NCBI GenBank assembly: GCA_944323735.1
Contig: CALUTO010000003.1
Span: forward strand, 49,816 to 113,815
From: Candidatus Gastranaerophilales bacterium
Lineage (GTDB): Bacteria; Cyanobacteriota; Vampirovibrionia; Gastranaerophilales; Gastranaerophilaceae
DNA length: 64,000 bases
Direction: 5' to 3'
In this document: in pieces, positions 8,360 through 16,030 of the stretch
How positions within the stretch are numbered: the stretch's first letter is position 1
How the letters are laid out: every line of letters starts with the position of its first letter
Notes under the pieces: model-generated
Seen by the model: the letters and a program-made list of their open reading frames with translations, nothing else
The model's database searches: none
What the model was told of the DNA's origin: nothing
Translations under genes and position numbers: made by a program

Positions 8360-9079
8360 TTATTTTTCAGGAGCTTCCGGAGCAGGCTGCATCATTCCAG
8401 ACCTCATTGGCGGTTCGTCTAAGTCCATACCCGGTGCCGGTTTCGGGCCGAATTCCGGGCCTCTGAATTCGTGCGGGCCTTTAAATCCGTGAGGGCGGCC
8501 GAATTCATGTTTCATTTTTTCATGGATTTCTGCTTTCATTTTTTTTAGCTCTTCTTTTTGCTCCGGCGTTAAAACAGCTTCGAATTTATCCATGCTTGAT
8601 TTTCTTATTTCAGCTTCTGATTTCATGAGTTCTTTCATTTCTTCATGTTTCTTTTGCATTTTCTTTCTGATTGGTTCAAGCTTTTTTTGTTCTTCTGCTT
8701 TTATTGTTTCAAGTTTTGCTTTTTGTCCGGGGGTAAGATTCATTCTCTTCTCAAATTCTGCACGTCTTTCTTCCGGTGTCATTTTTTTTGGCGGCAGGGC
8801 ATTGTCCTTGCAGCCGCATTTACAGTCATTTTTGCAGGCTTCATCAGGTGTATCTTTGCAGGCACAGTCGGGAGGGCAGGAGCATGGTTTTTGAGCATCA
8901 GATGCTTCTGTATTTTGGGTTGCGGCATTGTCCTGTGAAACAGTCAGAGACTGGATGTTTGCAGACTCAGTTTCAGCTTTTTCTGCGGTCTGCACTTCTT
9001 CTGACCATACCATTGTTGAACAAAGCGACAGAGATAACAATCCGGCCATCCCTGTAGCGAATAACATTTTCTTTTTCAT
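8360..9079 (-). CDS. Secreted Spy/CpxP-like LTxxQ protein with cysteine cluster
   Basis: 239 residues. A signal peptide covers residues 1-26 (KKKMLFATGMAGLLSLSLCS, cleavage near MVWS). Residues 66-90 hold eight cysteines in a CxCx3CxCx7Cx3CxCxC arrangement, rich in Asp and Lys. The following charged helices contain two LTxxQ motifs (LTPGQK near 115 and LTPEQK near 170), the hallmark of Spy/CpxP periplasmic chaperones and metal-stress sensors. The C-terminus is rich in His, Gly, Met and Pro (HEFGRPHGFKGPHEF). Metal binding through the Cys and His/Met segments is an inference. It has its own strong promoter at 9109-9136 and CGAAAGGAG before the ATG. Confidence 0.8.
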   Translation of the reverse strand: MKKKMLFATGMAGLLSLSLCSTMVWSEEVQTAEKAETESANIQSLTVSQDNAATQNTEASDAQKPCSCPPDCACKDTPDEACKNDCKCGCKDNALPPKKMTPEERRAEFEKRMNLTPGQKAKLETIKAEEQKKLEPIRKKMQKKHEEMKELMKSEAEIRKSSMDKFEAVLTPEQKEELKKMKAEIHEKMKHEFGRPHGFKGPHEFRGPEFGPKPAPGMDLDEPPMRSGMMQPAPEAPEK

Positions 9080-9108
9080 ACAAAAATCTCCTTTCGTCTA
9101 CTCTAACG

Positions 9109-9136
9109 AGTATAGCTGTTTTTCATTCAGTGTCAA
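9109..9136 (-). promoter_or_regulatory. Strong sigma-70 promoter of the Spy-like gene
   Basis: A consensus TTGACA (9136-9131), a 16-base spacer and TATACT (9114-9109) on the minus strand. A short palindrome ACTC-TAAC-GAGT at 9100-9111 overlaps the -10 and start point and could be an operator. Confidence 0.75.
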
Positions 9137-9177
9137 TCGTCTGCATAATTTAGTGCGGTTTTGATTTGGAAAAATTT

Positions 9178-9206
9178 TTGAAAAATATACCCGATTGGGC
9201 TATAGG
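9178..9206 (+). promoter_or_regulatory. Promoter of the response regulator-kinase pair
   Basis: TTGAAA (9178-9183), 17-base spacer and TATAGG (9201-9206), about 50 bases before the ATG at 9259. It is divergent from the Spy-like promoter. Confidence 0.5.
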
Positions 9207-9258
9207 TTTAGAAAATTAATCTATGTATCATGGTACAAAGTTTGGGATAAGGGGATAT

Positions 9259-9918
9259 ATGAATAATAGAAAAATTTCTGTTTATATCGTTGAGGATTAC
9301 AAACTTAGTCGTATGTGTATAAGGCAGGCTCTGCATGAAGATGAGTGTTTTGATATTTACGGTGATTTTGATACAGCAGAAGAAATGCTGGAAAAAATGA
9401 AGCATAAACAGGCTGATCTGGTATTAATGGACATTGGGCTGAAAGGAATGGATGGTATAAGTGCCACAAATATAATTTTTAAGCTTTATAAAAAATCAAA
9501 GGTAGTCATTTATACTTCGCATAAAAACAGGCGTGAAATTTATCTGGCATTCAAGGCCGGAGCACAGGGCTATTATTTAAAAGAGAATAACCCCCTTTTA
9601 ATCCCCTTGATTTTAAAAAATGTGTATAATAGTATAATATGTATAGATAGGACTGTTTCTGAAAACGTGATAGGCAGGTGTACGTCGGAAATGAAAAATA
9701 GTTTAAAAAATTTTGGTTTTGATTTGAGTGAATTAACAGAAGATGAGATTGAAATTATGAAATGTATAGCAAGAGGGGAAAGTAACGGAGCTATTGCGAA
9801 ACGATTTATGATTAGTCCTAATACGGTAAAGTGCAGAGTGTCAAAATTGACTGAAAAATTAAAAGCACAGGACAGAATTCAGGTTGCTGTTATTGCTGCA
9901 AAATGCAATCTTGTGTAG
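9259..9918 (+). CDS. NarL/FixJ-type response regulator
   Basis: 219 residues: a receiver domain then a LuxR-type DNA-binding domain. The receiver has VYIVEDYKLSR (acidic residues), LVLMDIGLKGMDG with the phosphorylated Asp near residue 54, VVIYTSHKN and YYLKENNP (conserved Lys). The HTH reads LTEDEIEIMKCIARGESNGA, FMISPNTVKCRVSKLTEKL. The ATG at 9259 has AAGGGG 4 bases upstream; a possible ATG at 9223 in the same frame has no such site. The PAS histidine kinase that presumably phosphorylates it starts 16 bases after the stop, so the two form one operon. The target genes are not evident. Confidence 0.92.
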   Translation: MNNRKISVYIVEDYKLSRMCIRQALHEDECFDIYGDFDTAEEMLEKMKHKQADLVLMDIGLKGMDGISATNIIFKLYKKSKVVIYTSHKNRREIYLAFKAGAQGYYLKENNPLLIPLILKNVYNSIICIDRTVSENVIGRCTSEMKNSLKNFGFDLSELTEDEIEIMKCIARGESNGAIAKRFMISPNTVKCRVSKLTEKLKAQDRIQVAVIAAKCNLV

Positions 9919-9934
9919 GAGAGTATTTAAAGTA

Positions 9935-11581
9935 ATGAATCGCAACTTAGTTTATGTGCCGGTATGTATATGTGTTGCAGGTGTGGTTTTATTGCAAGTT
10001 TTTAATACTGGCTTTTCCTGTCGTGTAGCAGGTATATGCTGGCTGATTAATATTCTGTTTTTTCTGTATGTATTCTGGTGTTTTGAAAAATCGGTTTTAA
10101 AAAATACCGAAAAAGAAAGAGTTCATATTTTGCATTCTATGCTTGCTGATGTGCCTGATTTGTTGTCATATAAAGATAGAGATGGTGTATATGTGGATTG
10201 TAATAGCAGTTTTGCAAAGATACACGGTTTTAGCTCCTGTAAAGATATTATCGGAAAAACAGCCTGTGATTTGTACGAGAGAGATGTTTTTGAAGAAATA
10301 AAAAAAATTGACAAAAAGGTTATAAACTCGGGTACACCGGTAAAATACCTGAAATCCAGCCGTAAAGGAGCTGAGGACATTGCTATTCATGAAGTTATGA
10401 AGGTTCCTGTAAAATTTAACGGCAGAGTAACCGGTATTGTTTGTATTGCCAGAGATGTGACTGACAGGCAGAAGCTGCAGGAATATTTGATTTTGAAACA
10501 GGCACAGCTAAGTTCTTTTTTGAATAATACCTCATTGTATATTTGCATGCTTGACCAGAACGGAAAGATTTTACTCGGAAATGACAGATTTAGCAACCTG
10601 ATTGGAGAAAAGAACGGAGATTATGTAGGGAAAAAACTGAATGAGACTGCATTAAAAGATTTTGCTGAAGATATTACTGCAAATTTATATAATGTTATTG
10701 TAGAAAAGCAGGTGAACTCGAATAAGGTATTTGTGAATGTTAACGGGAGAAAAATGTGGCTGAAAATAGTTAAGTCTCCTGTTTTTGATAAAAATGAAGA
10801 TGTTATAGGCGCAGCTTGTGTTATGCGCAATATAGACGAAGAAATTCAGCTGAAAATTCAAAGAGATACATTTTTTGCCAGCCTTTCGCATGATTTAAAA
10901 ACACCATTAATTGCGAACATACGTGCACTTGAGCTGATTTTAAAAAATCATTTCGGATATTTAAATGACAAACAGCGGGATATTTTGGAACAGGCTTTAA
11001 TCTCAAACAGGCAATTATATAATATGTTGACTAATCTATTGAGTTCTTACAAGAATGAAGAGGGTCTGCTAAATTTGCAATATTCAAAACTTCATGCCTC
11101 CGCACTTGTCAGGAGTGTATGTAAAGAGCTGTTTTTGCTGGCTAAAGACAGAAATTTAAAATTAGAAATAAAAACAATGCCCGAAAATGATGAAATAGTT
11201 GTTGATGAGCAGGAAATAAGGCGGGTTGTGGTAAATTTGCTTTCTAATGCAATATCTTATGCCGATATCGGTTCAACCGTGTCTATTTCTATGTATAACA
11301 GCGGAAATGATTTTACAATGGAAGTGCTTAACAAAAGCCGTTATATACCAATTGAAAAACTATCAAAGCTGTTTGACAAATATGTTTCTGTTTCAAATAA
11401 GCTGCAAAAAATGGGTACAGGTCTCGGGCTTTATTCTTCAAAGCTTATCATCTCTGCGCATAATGGTTATATGCTCGCAAAAAGTACAAAAAATGAGATG
11501 ACAATGTTCGGATTTATTGTTCCTGTGACGCCGGAAAAACAGGTTGCAAGCAACAGAGCGGAAATTATTAAAAATCATTAA
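9935..11581 (+). CDS. Membrane-bound PAS histidine kinase
   Basis: 548 residues. Two N-terminal membrane spans (about residues 6-45) flank almost no periplasmic loop, so sensing probably uses the PAS domains. PAS 1 covers about 65-185 (DLLSYKDRDGVYVDCNSSFA), and PAS 2 about 190-300 (YICMLDQNGKILLGNDRF). HisKA follows with SLSHDLKTPL (His near 317), then HATPase_c with NLLSNAISYA and MGTGLGLYSSKLIISAHNG. The canonical G1 DxGxG box is weak (MEVLNKSRY), which is worth noting. The ATG at 9935 has AGGAGAG 10 bases upstream and gives a good membrane N-terminus. It is the likely partner of the upstream response regulator. Confidence 0.92.
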   Translation: MNRNLVYVPVCICVAGVVLLQVFNTGFSCRVAGICWLINILFFLYVFWCFEKSVLKNTEKERVHILHSMLADVPDLLSYKDRDGVYVDCNSSFAKIHGFSSCKDIIGKTACDLYERDVFEEIKKIDKKVINSGTPVKYLKSSRKGAEDIAIHEVMKVPVKFNGRVTGIVCIARDVTDRQKLQEYLILKQAQLSSFLNNTSLYICMLDQNGKILLGNDRFSNLIGEKNGDYVGKKLNETALKDFAEDITANLYNVIVEKQVNSNKVFVNVNGRKMWLKIVKSPVFDKNEDVIGAACVMRNIDEEIQLKIQRDTFFASLSHDLKTPLIANIRALELILKNHFGYLNDKQRDILEQALISNRQLYNMLTNLLSSYKNEEGLLNLQYSKLHASALVRSVCKELFLLAKDRNLKLEIKTMPENDEIVVDEQEIRRVVVNLLSNAISYADIGSTVSISMYNSGNDFTMEVLNKSRYIPIEKLSKLFDKYVSVSNKLQKMGTGLGLYSSKLIISAHNGYMLAKSTKNEMTMFGFIVPVTPEKQVASNRAEIIKNH

Positions 11582-11654
11582 ATTTTGTAAAAAAAATGCA
11601 AAAAAAATGCCTTTTATGATTTAAAATAAGTATAGAAGTATAAAGGGTGTGTTT

Positions 11655-12158
11655 ATGTTAGATGTGAACAGATTGTATCCTCAGTATTCAGTCTCGTCAG
11701 AACGTAGAAAACAAAATATCTCTGTGCCCTTTGAGCGTCGTTCAGGTCAGGATAGAAGAGCAGAAGAACGGATATCTATGGATTCGAATTTGACCAGAGA
11801 TATTTTTGAGGTTAGAAGCAGCTTGTCTGAACTTCAGAAAACTACGAAGAAGGAGGCTGAAAAATTAGGCATTCAAAAGACTCCGGAAATTGCGGCTCCG
11901 GCTGCTCTCAAGGCGGACGAATTCTTCAAAACAGAAAAAGAGCCCCCGCAGATTTCGAAGGATTATGAGTCGCCGTCGGCATTTGCTTTAATGGGCGGTA
12001 TACTTGCTATTGCAATGGGCGGAGTTATTGCGACAACACTTCTTGGTACGGCCGGTGCGGTAATTGCCGTCGGTATAGGCGCATATTTCGGCGGTCGTAT
12101 TTTGAAACAGGCTATTGTAAACCAGATTGTCGAAAACGAAAAGAATAAAAAGCTCTAG
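11655..12158 (+). CDS. Hypothetical protein with Arg-rich head and glycine-zipper tail
   Basis: 167 residues, not recognised. The N-terminal 40 residues contain two similar Arg-rich motifs, SSERRKQNIS and FERRSGQDRRAEER. A helical middle (about 50-75) and a Pro/Lys linker lead to a hydrophobic segment (residues 107-150) rich in Gly and Ala with GxxxG spacing (ALMGGILAIAMGGVIATTLL, then GTAGAVIAVGIGAYFGG). This is typical of glycine-zipper membrane segments and probably forms two close helices. AAAGGG lies 7 bases before the ATG. A bidirectional terminator follows. The polar Arg-rich head probably stays in the cytoplasm (positive-inside rule), which is an inference. Confidence 0.7.
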   Translation: MLDVNRLYPQYSVSSERRKQNISVPFERRSGQDRRAEERISMDSNLTRDIFEVRSSLSELQKTTKKEAEKLGIQKTPEIAAPAALKADEFFKTEKEPPQISKDYESPSAFALMGGILAIAMGGVIATTLLGTAGAVIAVGIGAYFGGRILKQAIVNQIVENEKNKKL

Positions 12159-12188
12159 CTTTTTTAATCGGGGAAATTATTAGTAAAT

Positions 12189-12214
12189 AAAAAATCGGCA
12201 TAAGCCGATTTTTT
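12189..12214. terminator. Bidirectional terminator between 11655 gene and tRNA-Gln
   Basis: A perfect 11-bp stem (AAAAAATCGGC / GCCGATTTTTT) with an ATAA loop is flanked by A and T tracts on both sides. It can end the plus-strand glycine-zipper gene and the minus-strand tRNA transcript. Confidence 0.85.
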
Positions 12215-12223
12215 ATTTAAAAA

Positions 12224-12294
12224 CTCCCAGACATGGATTCGAACCACGATTAGATGATCCAGAGTCACCTGTCCTGCCGTTAGACGATCTGGGA
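12224..12294 (-). tRNA. tRNA-Gln (anticodon CUG)
   Basis: 71 bases fold as a cloverleaf on the minus strand. The acceptor TCCCAGA/TCTGGGA, D-arm GTCT..GGAC, anticodon stem GGTGA/TCATC with loop CTCTGGA (anticodon CTG), and T-arm CGTGG-TTCGAAT-CCATG are all visible, with discriminator G. The D-arm sequence TCGTCTAACGGCAGGACA is typical of tRNA-Gln. The 3' CCA is not encoded, unlike in the neighbouring tRNA-Asn. Confidence 0.9.
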
Positions 12295-12315
12295 ATGCTT
12301 ATTCGGTTTTTACAA

Positions 12316-12339
12316 AAAAGACGCCGGTGAGCGTCTTTT
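12316..12339 (-). terminator. Hairpin between tRNA-Asn and tRNA-Gln
   Basis: A 9-bp stem (AAAAGACGC / GCGTCTTTT) with a 6-base loop is followed on the minus strand by TTTTTT in all. It lies just downstream of tRNA-Asn, so it may attenuate read-through into tRNA-Gln. Confidence 0.6.
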
Positions 12340-12345
12340 AAAAAA

Positions 12346-12420
<75 letters not shown>

Positions 12421-12548
12421 ATAACCCGATCGCTGCAACACTTAGTTTCAACATAGTGTCCGCTTTGTCCATTTACGAAGAGTAGAACTGTTTCTTTTTC
12501 TGTAACTCTAATACTTCGTAATTGTCACTCTTGCGACCTTGTATATTT

Positions 12549-12576
12549 ATTATAACAAGGAAATTTTTATTGTAAA
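12549..12576 (-). promoter_or_regulatory. tRNA-Asn promoter and hairpin leader
   Basis: On the minus strand TTTACA (12576-12571), 16-base spacer and TATAAT (12554-12549); the -10 lies between the arms of an inverted repeat CCTTGT/ACAAGG (12537-12560). The leader from about 12542 to 12421 contains an 8-bp inverted repeat TTACGAAG/CTTCGTAA (12473-12480 and 12514-12521) and a shorter ACACT/AGTGT hairpin, so it should be strongly structured. Confidence 0.55.
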
Positions 12577-12680
12577 CAGTTTTTTTATATTTTTATTATT
12601 CCTTTGTTTTCAAGCTGTCGGGCGGATTTTTGGCGTGCAAAAATTTTACGTAATAATTCTTAATAAAAACGGGCATGTTT

Positions 12681-12713
12681 AGCAATTATTTTGTTTATAT
12701 ATTTTTTATATAT
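12681..12713 (+). promoter_or_regulatory. Recurrent promoter element, copy A
   Basis: AGCAATT (12681-12687), 17 bases, TTTATATAT (12705-12713), then ACAAGAGAGA. It matches three other copies at 24741, 28440 and, on the minus strand, 15581-15549. It would drive a transcript that contains the 21-codon frame at 12783 and may end at the hairpin at 12871-12901. Confidence 0.65.
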
Positions 12714-12782
12714 ACAAGAGAGATAATGAGAGAGAGAAAAGAAAAATAGAACTATACCGGCGCAGAGTAAGAGAGGACGACT

Positions 12783-12848
12783 ATGAAAGCATTATTAATA
12801 AAATTTGTATTAAGAAAAAAGAAATTTACGGTAAATGACCTTGTTTAA
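12783..12848 (+). CDS. Possible 21-residue small protein
   Basis: A short frame, ATG to TAA, encodes a basic, hydrophobic-then-Lys-rich peptide (starts MKALLIKFVLRKKKF). GAGAGGA lies 7 bases upstream of the ATG, a good ribosome site. It is the only frame in a transcript that would run from the AGCAATT/TTTATATAT promoter (start near 12718) to the hairpin at 12871. The RNA itself may instead be the product. Its length is too small for composition to prove coding; conservation of the frame would be needed. Confidence 0.4.
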   Translation: MKALLIKFVLRKKKFTVNDLV

Positions 12849-12870
12849 AATGCATTCGTCATGGGATAGA

Positions 12871-12901
12871 AAAACCGCCGGATAGTAATGTCCGGCGGTT
12901 T
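12871..12901 (-). terminator. Terminator downstream of mutS2
   Basis: A 10-bp GC-rich stem (AACCGCCGGA / TCCGGCGGTT) with an 8-base loop is followed on the minus strand by TTTTTC, ending the mutS2 message 65 bases past its stop. On the plus strand the T tract is only three bases, so it is a weaker end for the copy-A transcript. A second inverted repeat, GTATGC/GCATAC, lies at 12903-12938. Confidence 0.75.
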
Positions 12902-12965
12902 CGTATGCTTAAACACATTTTTAGCATCAGAGCATACCTGTGTATTCTGAGCTTTTTTGCCTAAG

Positions 12966-15356
12966 CTAGTTTATATCCACAATTGTAACCCCGTTTCCAC
13001 CTTCATTTTCTTCGCCCTGACGATATTTTGCGACATAAGGTGAATCTTCAAGATAATCCCTTATAGCCTGTCTGAGCTGGCCTGTTCCGTGTCCGTGTAT
13101 TATTTCAACCGGAGAAAGATTTATCATGCTGGCTTTATCTAAAAATGTTTCCAAATCCTGAAGCGCATCAGCGACTTTGTATCCCCTCAGATCTATTTTG
13201 GGCGACATGGTGATGCGCTCAACTATGTATTTTGTGGAATTAGAGAGTGTAATTTTTCTTTTTATTATATCTTTTTTCTGCTTAAGAGCTTTTGCGAGTT
13301 TTTTGACATTTACGGTTGATTTCAACTGTCCTACCATAACCTGTAAGTTTCCGTTTTTGTCAGGTAGGGAAACGATTGTGACGTCTGTATCGAGCCCTTT
13401 TATGATTGCTTTTGCTCCTGTTTTTATATCATCCTGTGTCAGCTCGGTGTATTTTACGTTTGCTGCTTCATAGTCTGCGTTTACTTTTTCAGCTGTTTTT
13501 GCTCCCTTTTGTGAGAGTTTTTTGTAGGCTTTTATTGCATTTTCTTTTGTTTTATTGTGATTTAGATTTTCAAGAATTTTTTTTATCTGGGCTTTTGCTT
13601 CCTGCAGGTTGTCCTCGTATCTGTGTTTGAAGTCTTTTATTGTTTTCCTTTTCTGTGTATTAATCTCTTCAGATAATTTGTTGTACAGGTTAAATTTTTC
13701 TTCCGACTGTGTTTTCAGAGTGCGGGCTTCTTCGGTAAGTTTATTAAGCTCTGTGTATTTTTTCTGTAATGCCTCGAGTATTTTAGACTCATCAGAAATT
13801 TCTTCTTTGTAATAAAGTCCTGCAGCGTTTATTATCTCCTCGGGTATGCCGAAATTTTTTGCTATAGCAAAGGCATTAGACGAACCCGGTACTCCTATTC
13901 TTAATTTATAAGTTGGCGAAAGTGTTTCTACGTCAAAATCAACAGAGGCATTTTGAAAATGTTTATTGTTAAAAGGCATTGATTTAAGTTCGCTGAAATG
14001 TGTCGAAACAAGGGAATATGCTCCTTTTCTGTCAAGGTGTTCGAGCACAGAGCGTGCCAGACAGGCTCCTTCTTTCGGGTCTGTACCTGCTGCAATTTCA
14101 TCTATGACGATAAATGTGTCGCTGTCAGCATTGTCAATAATGTTTTTTAGATTTTTTACATGTGAAGAGAAAGTCGAAAGGCTCTGAATAATATTTTGTT
14201 CGTCTCCGATTTCGGCAAACAGTTTTTTGAAAGGATAAATTTTAGCTTTAAAACATGGGATGTGCAGCCCTGTTTTTGCCATTGCAATAGAGAGTGCTGC
14301 AGTTTTCAGTGTTACTGTCTTTCCTCCTGCATTTGAACCTGTGATTATTACAGTTGTGCAGGATTCTCCCATTGAAAAATCGTTTTCCACAACTCTTTCC
14401 AGAACTGATAAAAGCACGGGGTTTTTCATTGCTTTAAGCTCAATAATACGCTTTCCACATATTTCAGGTTCGCATCCGTCTGTTTCCGAAGAATATTTTG
14501 CACGTGCAAAAATAAAATCCAGTTCAACAATTGTTTTAAAAGATTGAAGCAGCTCCGGAAATATCTCAGCGTAGTCTAATGAGAGCTGTTTTATTATTCG
14601 TGCAGTCTCTGCTTCAATTGCGGAGTCGGTTTCTCTTATTCTGTTGTTTAAGTCAACAATTTGCTTTGGTTCAATGTAAAAAGTCTGCCCTGACTGTGAC
14701 ACATCGTGAACTATACCGTGAATTTTGTTTTTGGCTTCTGCTTTTACCTGAAATACAATCCTGCCGTCACGGGAGGTGTAGATTTGTTCTTGAAGGTGCT
14801 GTGAAAAAGACTGGTCATTCAGCAGTGAGTTTATCGTGTTTTTCAGATTTTCCTGCAAACTTCTTTTTGATTGGAAGAGTGATTTGAGTTCAGGGGTTGC
14901 GTCCTCTCTTATGTTAAAATTTTCATCAAAAACAGCTTCTGTTCTTTCTTCTGTTTCTTTAGACGGGAACAGTGTTTCGTTGTATGCATAAAGCTGTGCA
15001 TATTCTTTTGCATATTTGTTTAAATAAGCTGACATATATCTTGTAGTGCAAAGAATGTTATAAAGATTTTTTATTTCTTCAATTGAAACAGGAAGTTTGT
15101 TTTTAAGTTTTTTTGCCGTGTCATCTATGTCATAAAAGTCGTTAAGCGGCAGGGCGTTTCCTGAAATCCTGTAAGCATTTTGTGCCTGTGTGGTGACTTT
15201 AAGATTTTTTATTATTTCGTCATTATTATCAGCGGGGCGTGCCAGAAGACACCGCTCTTTTCCGAGTCTGCTCTGTGCATGTTTTGAAAGCAGCACCAGT
15301 ACTTTGTCAAACTCGATGGTTTTTAGTGTTTTGTCTAAATCTGCCGTTTTTTCCAT
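12966..15356 (-). CDS. mutS2: Endonuclease MutS2
   Basis: 796 residues, normal for MutS2. Unlike MutS it lacks the mismatch-recognition domain and starts with the core/lever region (DLDKTLKTIEFDKVLVLLSK). Walker A is GSNAGGKTVTLKTAAL (near residue 340), followed by the Q-loop and the signature FSSHVKNLKNII, then FIVIDEIAAGTDPKEGACLA (Walker B). A long coiled coil covers about 510-610. The C-terminal Smr domain has LRGYKVADAL and HGHGTGQLRQAI, the nuclease signature. Known roles are ribosome collision rescue and suppression of homologous recombination. The ATG is 6 bases from an extended -10 box and has no Shine-Dalgarno, so the mRNA may be leaderless. Confidence 0.97.
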   Translation of the reverse strand: MEKTADLDKTLKTIEFDKVLVLLSKHAQSRLGKERCLLARPADNNDEIIKNLKVTTQAQNAYRISGNALPLNDFYDIDDTAKKLKNKLPVSIEEIKNLYNILCTTRYMSAYLNKYAKEYAQLYAYNETLFPSKETEERTEAVFDENFNIREDATPELKSLFQSKRSLQENLKNTINSLLNDQSFSQHLQEQIYTSRDGRIVFQVKAEAKNKIHGIVHDVSQSGQTFYIEPKQIVDLNNRIRETDSAIEAETARIIKQLSLDYAEIFPELLQSFKTIVELDFIFARAKYSSETDGCEPEICGKRIIELKAMKNPVLLSVLERVVENDFSMGESCTTVIITGSNAGGKTVTLKTAALSIAMAKTGLHIPCFKAKIYPFKKLFAEIGDEQNIIQSLSTFSSHVKNLKNIIDNADSDTFIVIDEIAAGTDPKEGACLARSVLEHLDRKGAYSLVSTHFSELKSMPFNNKHFQNASVDFDVETLSPTYKLRIGVPGSSNAFAIAKNFGIPEEIINAAGLYYKEEISDESKILEALQKKYTELNKLTEEARTLKTQSEEKFNLYNKLSEEINTQKRKTIKDFKHRYEDNLQEAKAQIKKILENLNHNKTKENAIKAYKKLSQKGAKTAEKVNADYEAANVKYTELTQDDIKTGAKAIIKGLDTDVTIVSLPDKNGNLQVMVGQLKSTVNVKKLAKALKQKKDIIKRKITLSNSTKYIVERITMSPKIDLRGYKVADALQDLETFLDKASMINLSPVEIIHGHGTGQLRQAIRDYLEDSPYVAKYRQGEENEGGNGVTIVDIN

Positions 15357-15362
15357 ATTTTA

Positions 15363-15371
15363 ATTATATCA
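15363..15371 (-). promoter_or_regulatory. mutS2 extended -10, leaderless start
   Basis: TGATATAAT on the minus strand (TG at 15371-15370, TATAAT at 15368-15363) is a full extended -10 element. Only 6 bases separate it from the mutS2 ATG, so transcription should begin at the ATG. Confidence 0.55.
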
Positions 15372-15407
15372 AAAGAAAAAATTAAAGCCCTGTATAGAAA
15401 AACAGGC

Positions 15408-15432
15408 AAAAAAAAGCTCCGGATAACGGAGC
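15408..15432 (-). terminator. Strong minus-strand terminator ahead of mutS2
   Basis: GCTCCG / CGGAGC stem with a 5-base loop, followed on the minus strand by eight Ts. The mutS2 start lies downstream of it at 15356, so it must end a transcript that begins upstream of 15432, namely the CU-rich RNA candidate. Confidence 0.85.
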
Positions 15433-15540
15433 AATACTTTAATAGGAAGGGAAGGTTAGGAAGTTAGGTAGGTTAGTTAGTGTGAAAGTCTCATCTTATT
15501 TAATATTTATTTGTGTTTATTTTATGTTTGTTGTTGTATG
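15408..15540 (-). ncRNA. Candidate CU-rich non-coding RNA
   Basis: The RNA would start about 8 bases after the copy-K TTTATATAT box and run about 130 nt to an ideal terminator at 15408-15432. Its first half is A-rich and unstructured. Positions 15480-15438 form a run of CCU/ACU repeats (CACTAACTAACCTACC, TTCCTAACCTTCCCTTCC) with several stretches complementary to AGGAAG or AAGGA ribosome sites. The longest ATG frame is only 5 codons. Short frames aside, nothing codes here, so a regulatory RNA acting on Shine-Dalgarno regions is a reasonable inference. It is antisense to the unassigned leader upstream of the gene at 15667. Confidence 0.6.
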
Positions 15541-15548
15541 TCTTACAT

Positions 15549-15581
15549 ATATATAAAGTATATAATATACAAAAAATTGCT
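15549..15581 (-). promoter_or_regulatory. Recurrent promoter element, copy K (minus strand)
   Basis: Read on the minus strand: AGCAATT (15581-15575), 17 bases, TTTATATAT (15557-15549), then ATGTAAGACA. The 17-base spacing is identical to copies A, B and C, and the bases before the box (TATACT) match copy B. It points toward the CU-rich RNA. Confidence 0.65.
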
Positions 15582-15666
15582 GCATGTTTTGCTTTTGTTA
15601 CAAATTTTAATATTAAGGTTTTGTAAATTTTTAGACACGTGTCCGGATATAGTCTTTAATGAAAAT

Positions 15667-16011
15667 ATGACAGATGATATAAGCAATAAAGTAATAGATA
15701 TATTTAAAAGACATAAAAGGAATAAACCTGCCGATACAAAAGAAAAAGTGAAAACATTTGCGGGGTTCAGTTATGTTCGTCTGGATACGGATGTAAACGG
15801 TTATCCTTTTAAAGAGGAAAATCTTCTTGAGTACGCAAAGGAATGTCATTATATAGTCAAAGTTATGCGTGAAAAGAACGGCAGTATTTCCTTGTACAGC
15901 TACAGTGTTCCGAATGAAAAACTGCTTGATTTTCTTCTTAAATTCAGAAACAATGAGTTAAATGGTACTATAATAGAAATTGATAAATTTTTGCCTAAAG
16001 ATCTGGCATAA
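15667..16011 (+). CDS. Hypothetical protein, 114 residues
   Basis: Not recognised. It is a soluble, Lys/Glu-rich protein with no signal peptide: an amphipathic N-terminal helix (NKVIDIFKRHKRNKP), then a beta-rich part (TFAGFSYVRLDTDVNGYPF, YIVKVMREKNGSISLYSYSV) and a C-terminal LLDFLLKFRN helix. The ATG at 15667 is chosen because upstream sequence in this frame encodes a Cys/Ile/Leu run crossing the minus-strand promoter element and looks non-coding; no clear ribosome site is seen. The radical SAM gene starts 20 bases after the stop, so it probably leads the 15.7-20.8 kb operon. Confidence 0.55.
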   Translation: MTDDISNKVIDIFKRHKRNKPADTKEKVKTFAGFSYVRLDTDVNGYPFKEENLLEYAKECHYIVKVMREKNGSISLYSYSVPNEKLLDFLLKFRNNELNGTIIEIDKFLPKDLA

Positions 16012-16030
16012 AAAACGGTTAGATTAAAAA

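Noticed and set aside
15511..15666. N-terminal extension of the 15667 gene
   Set aside because: The extra residues are a Cys/Tyr/Ile/Leu run made from AT-rich promoter DNA of the opposite strand; no ribosome site is present.
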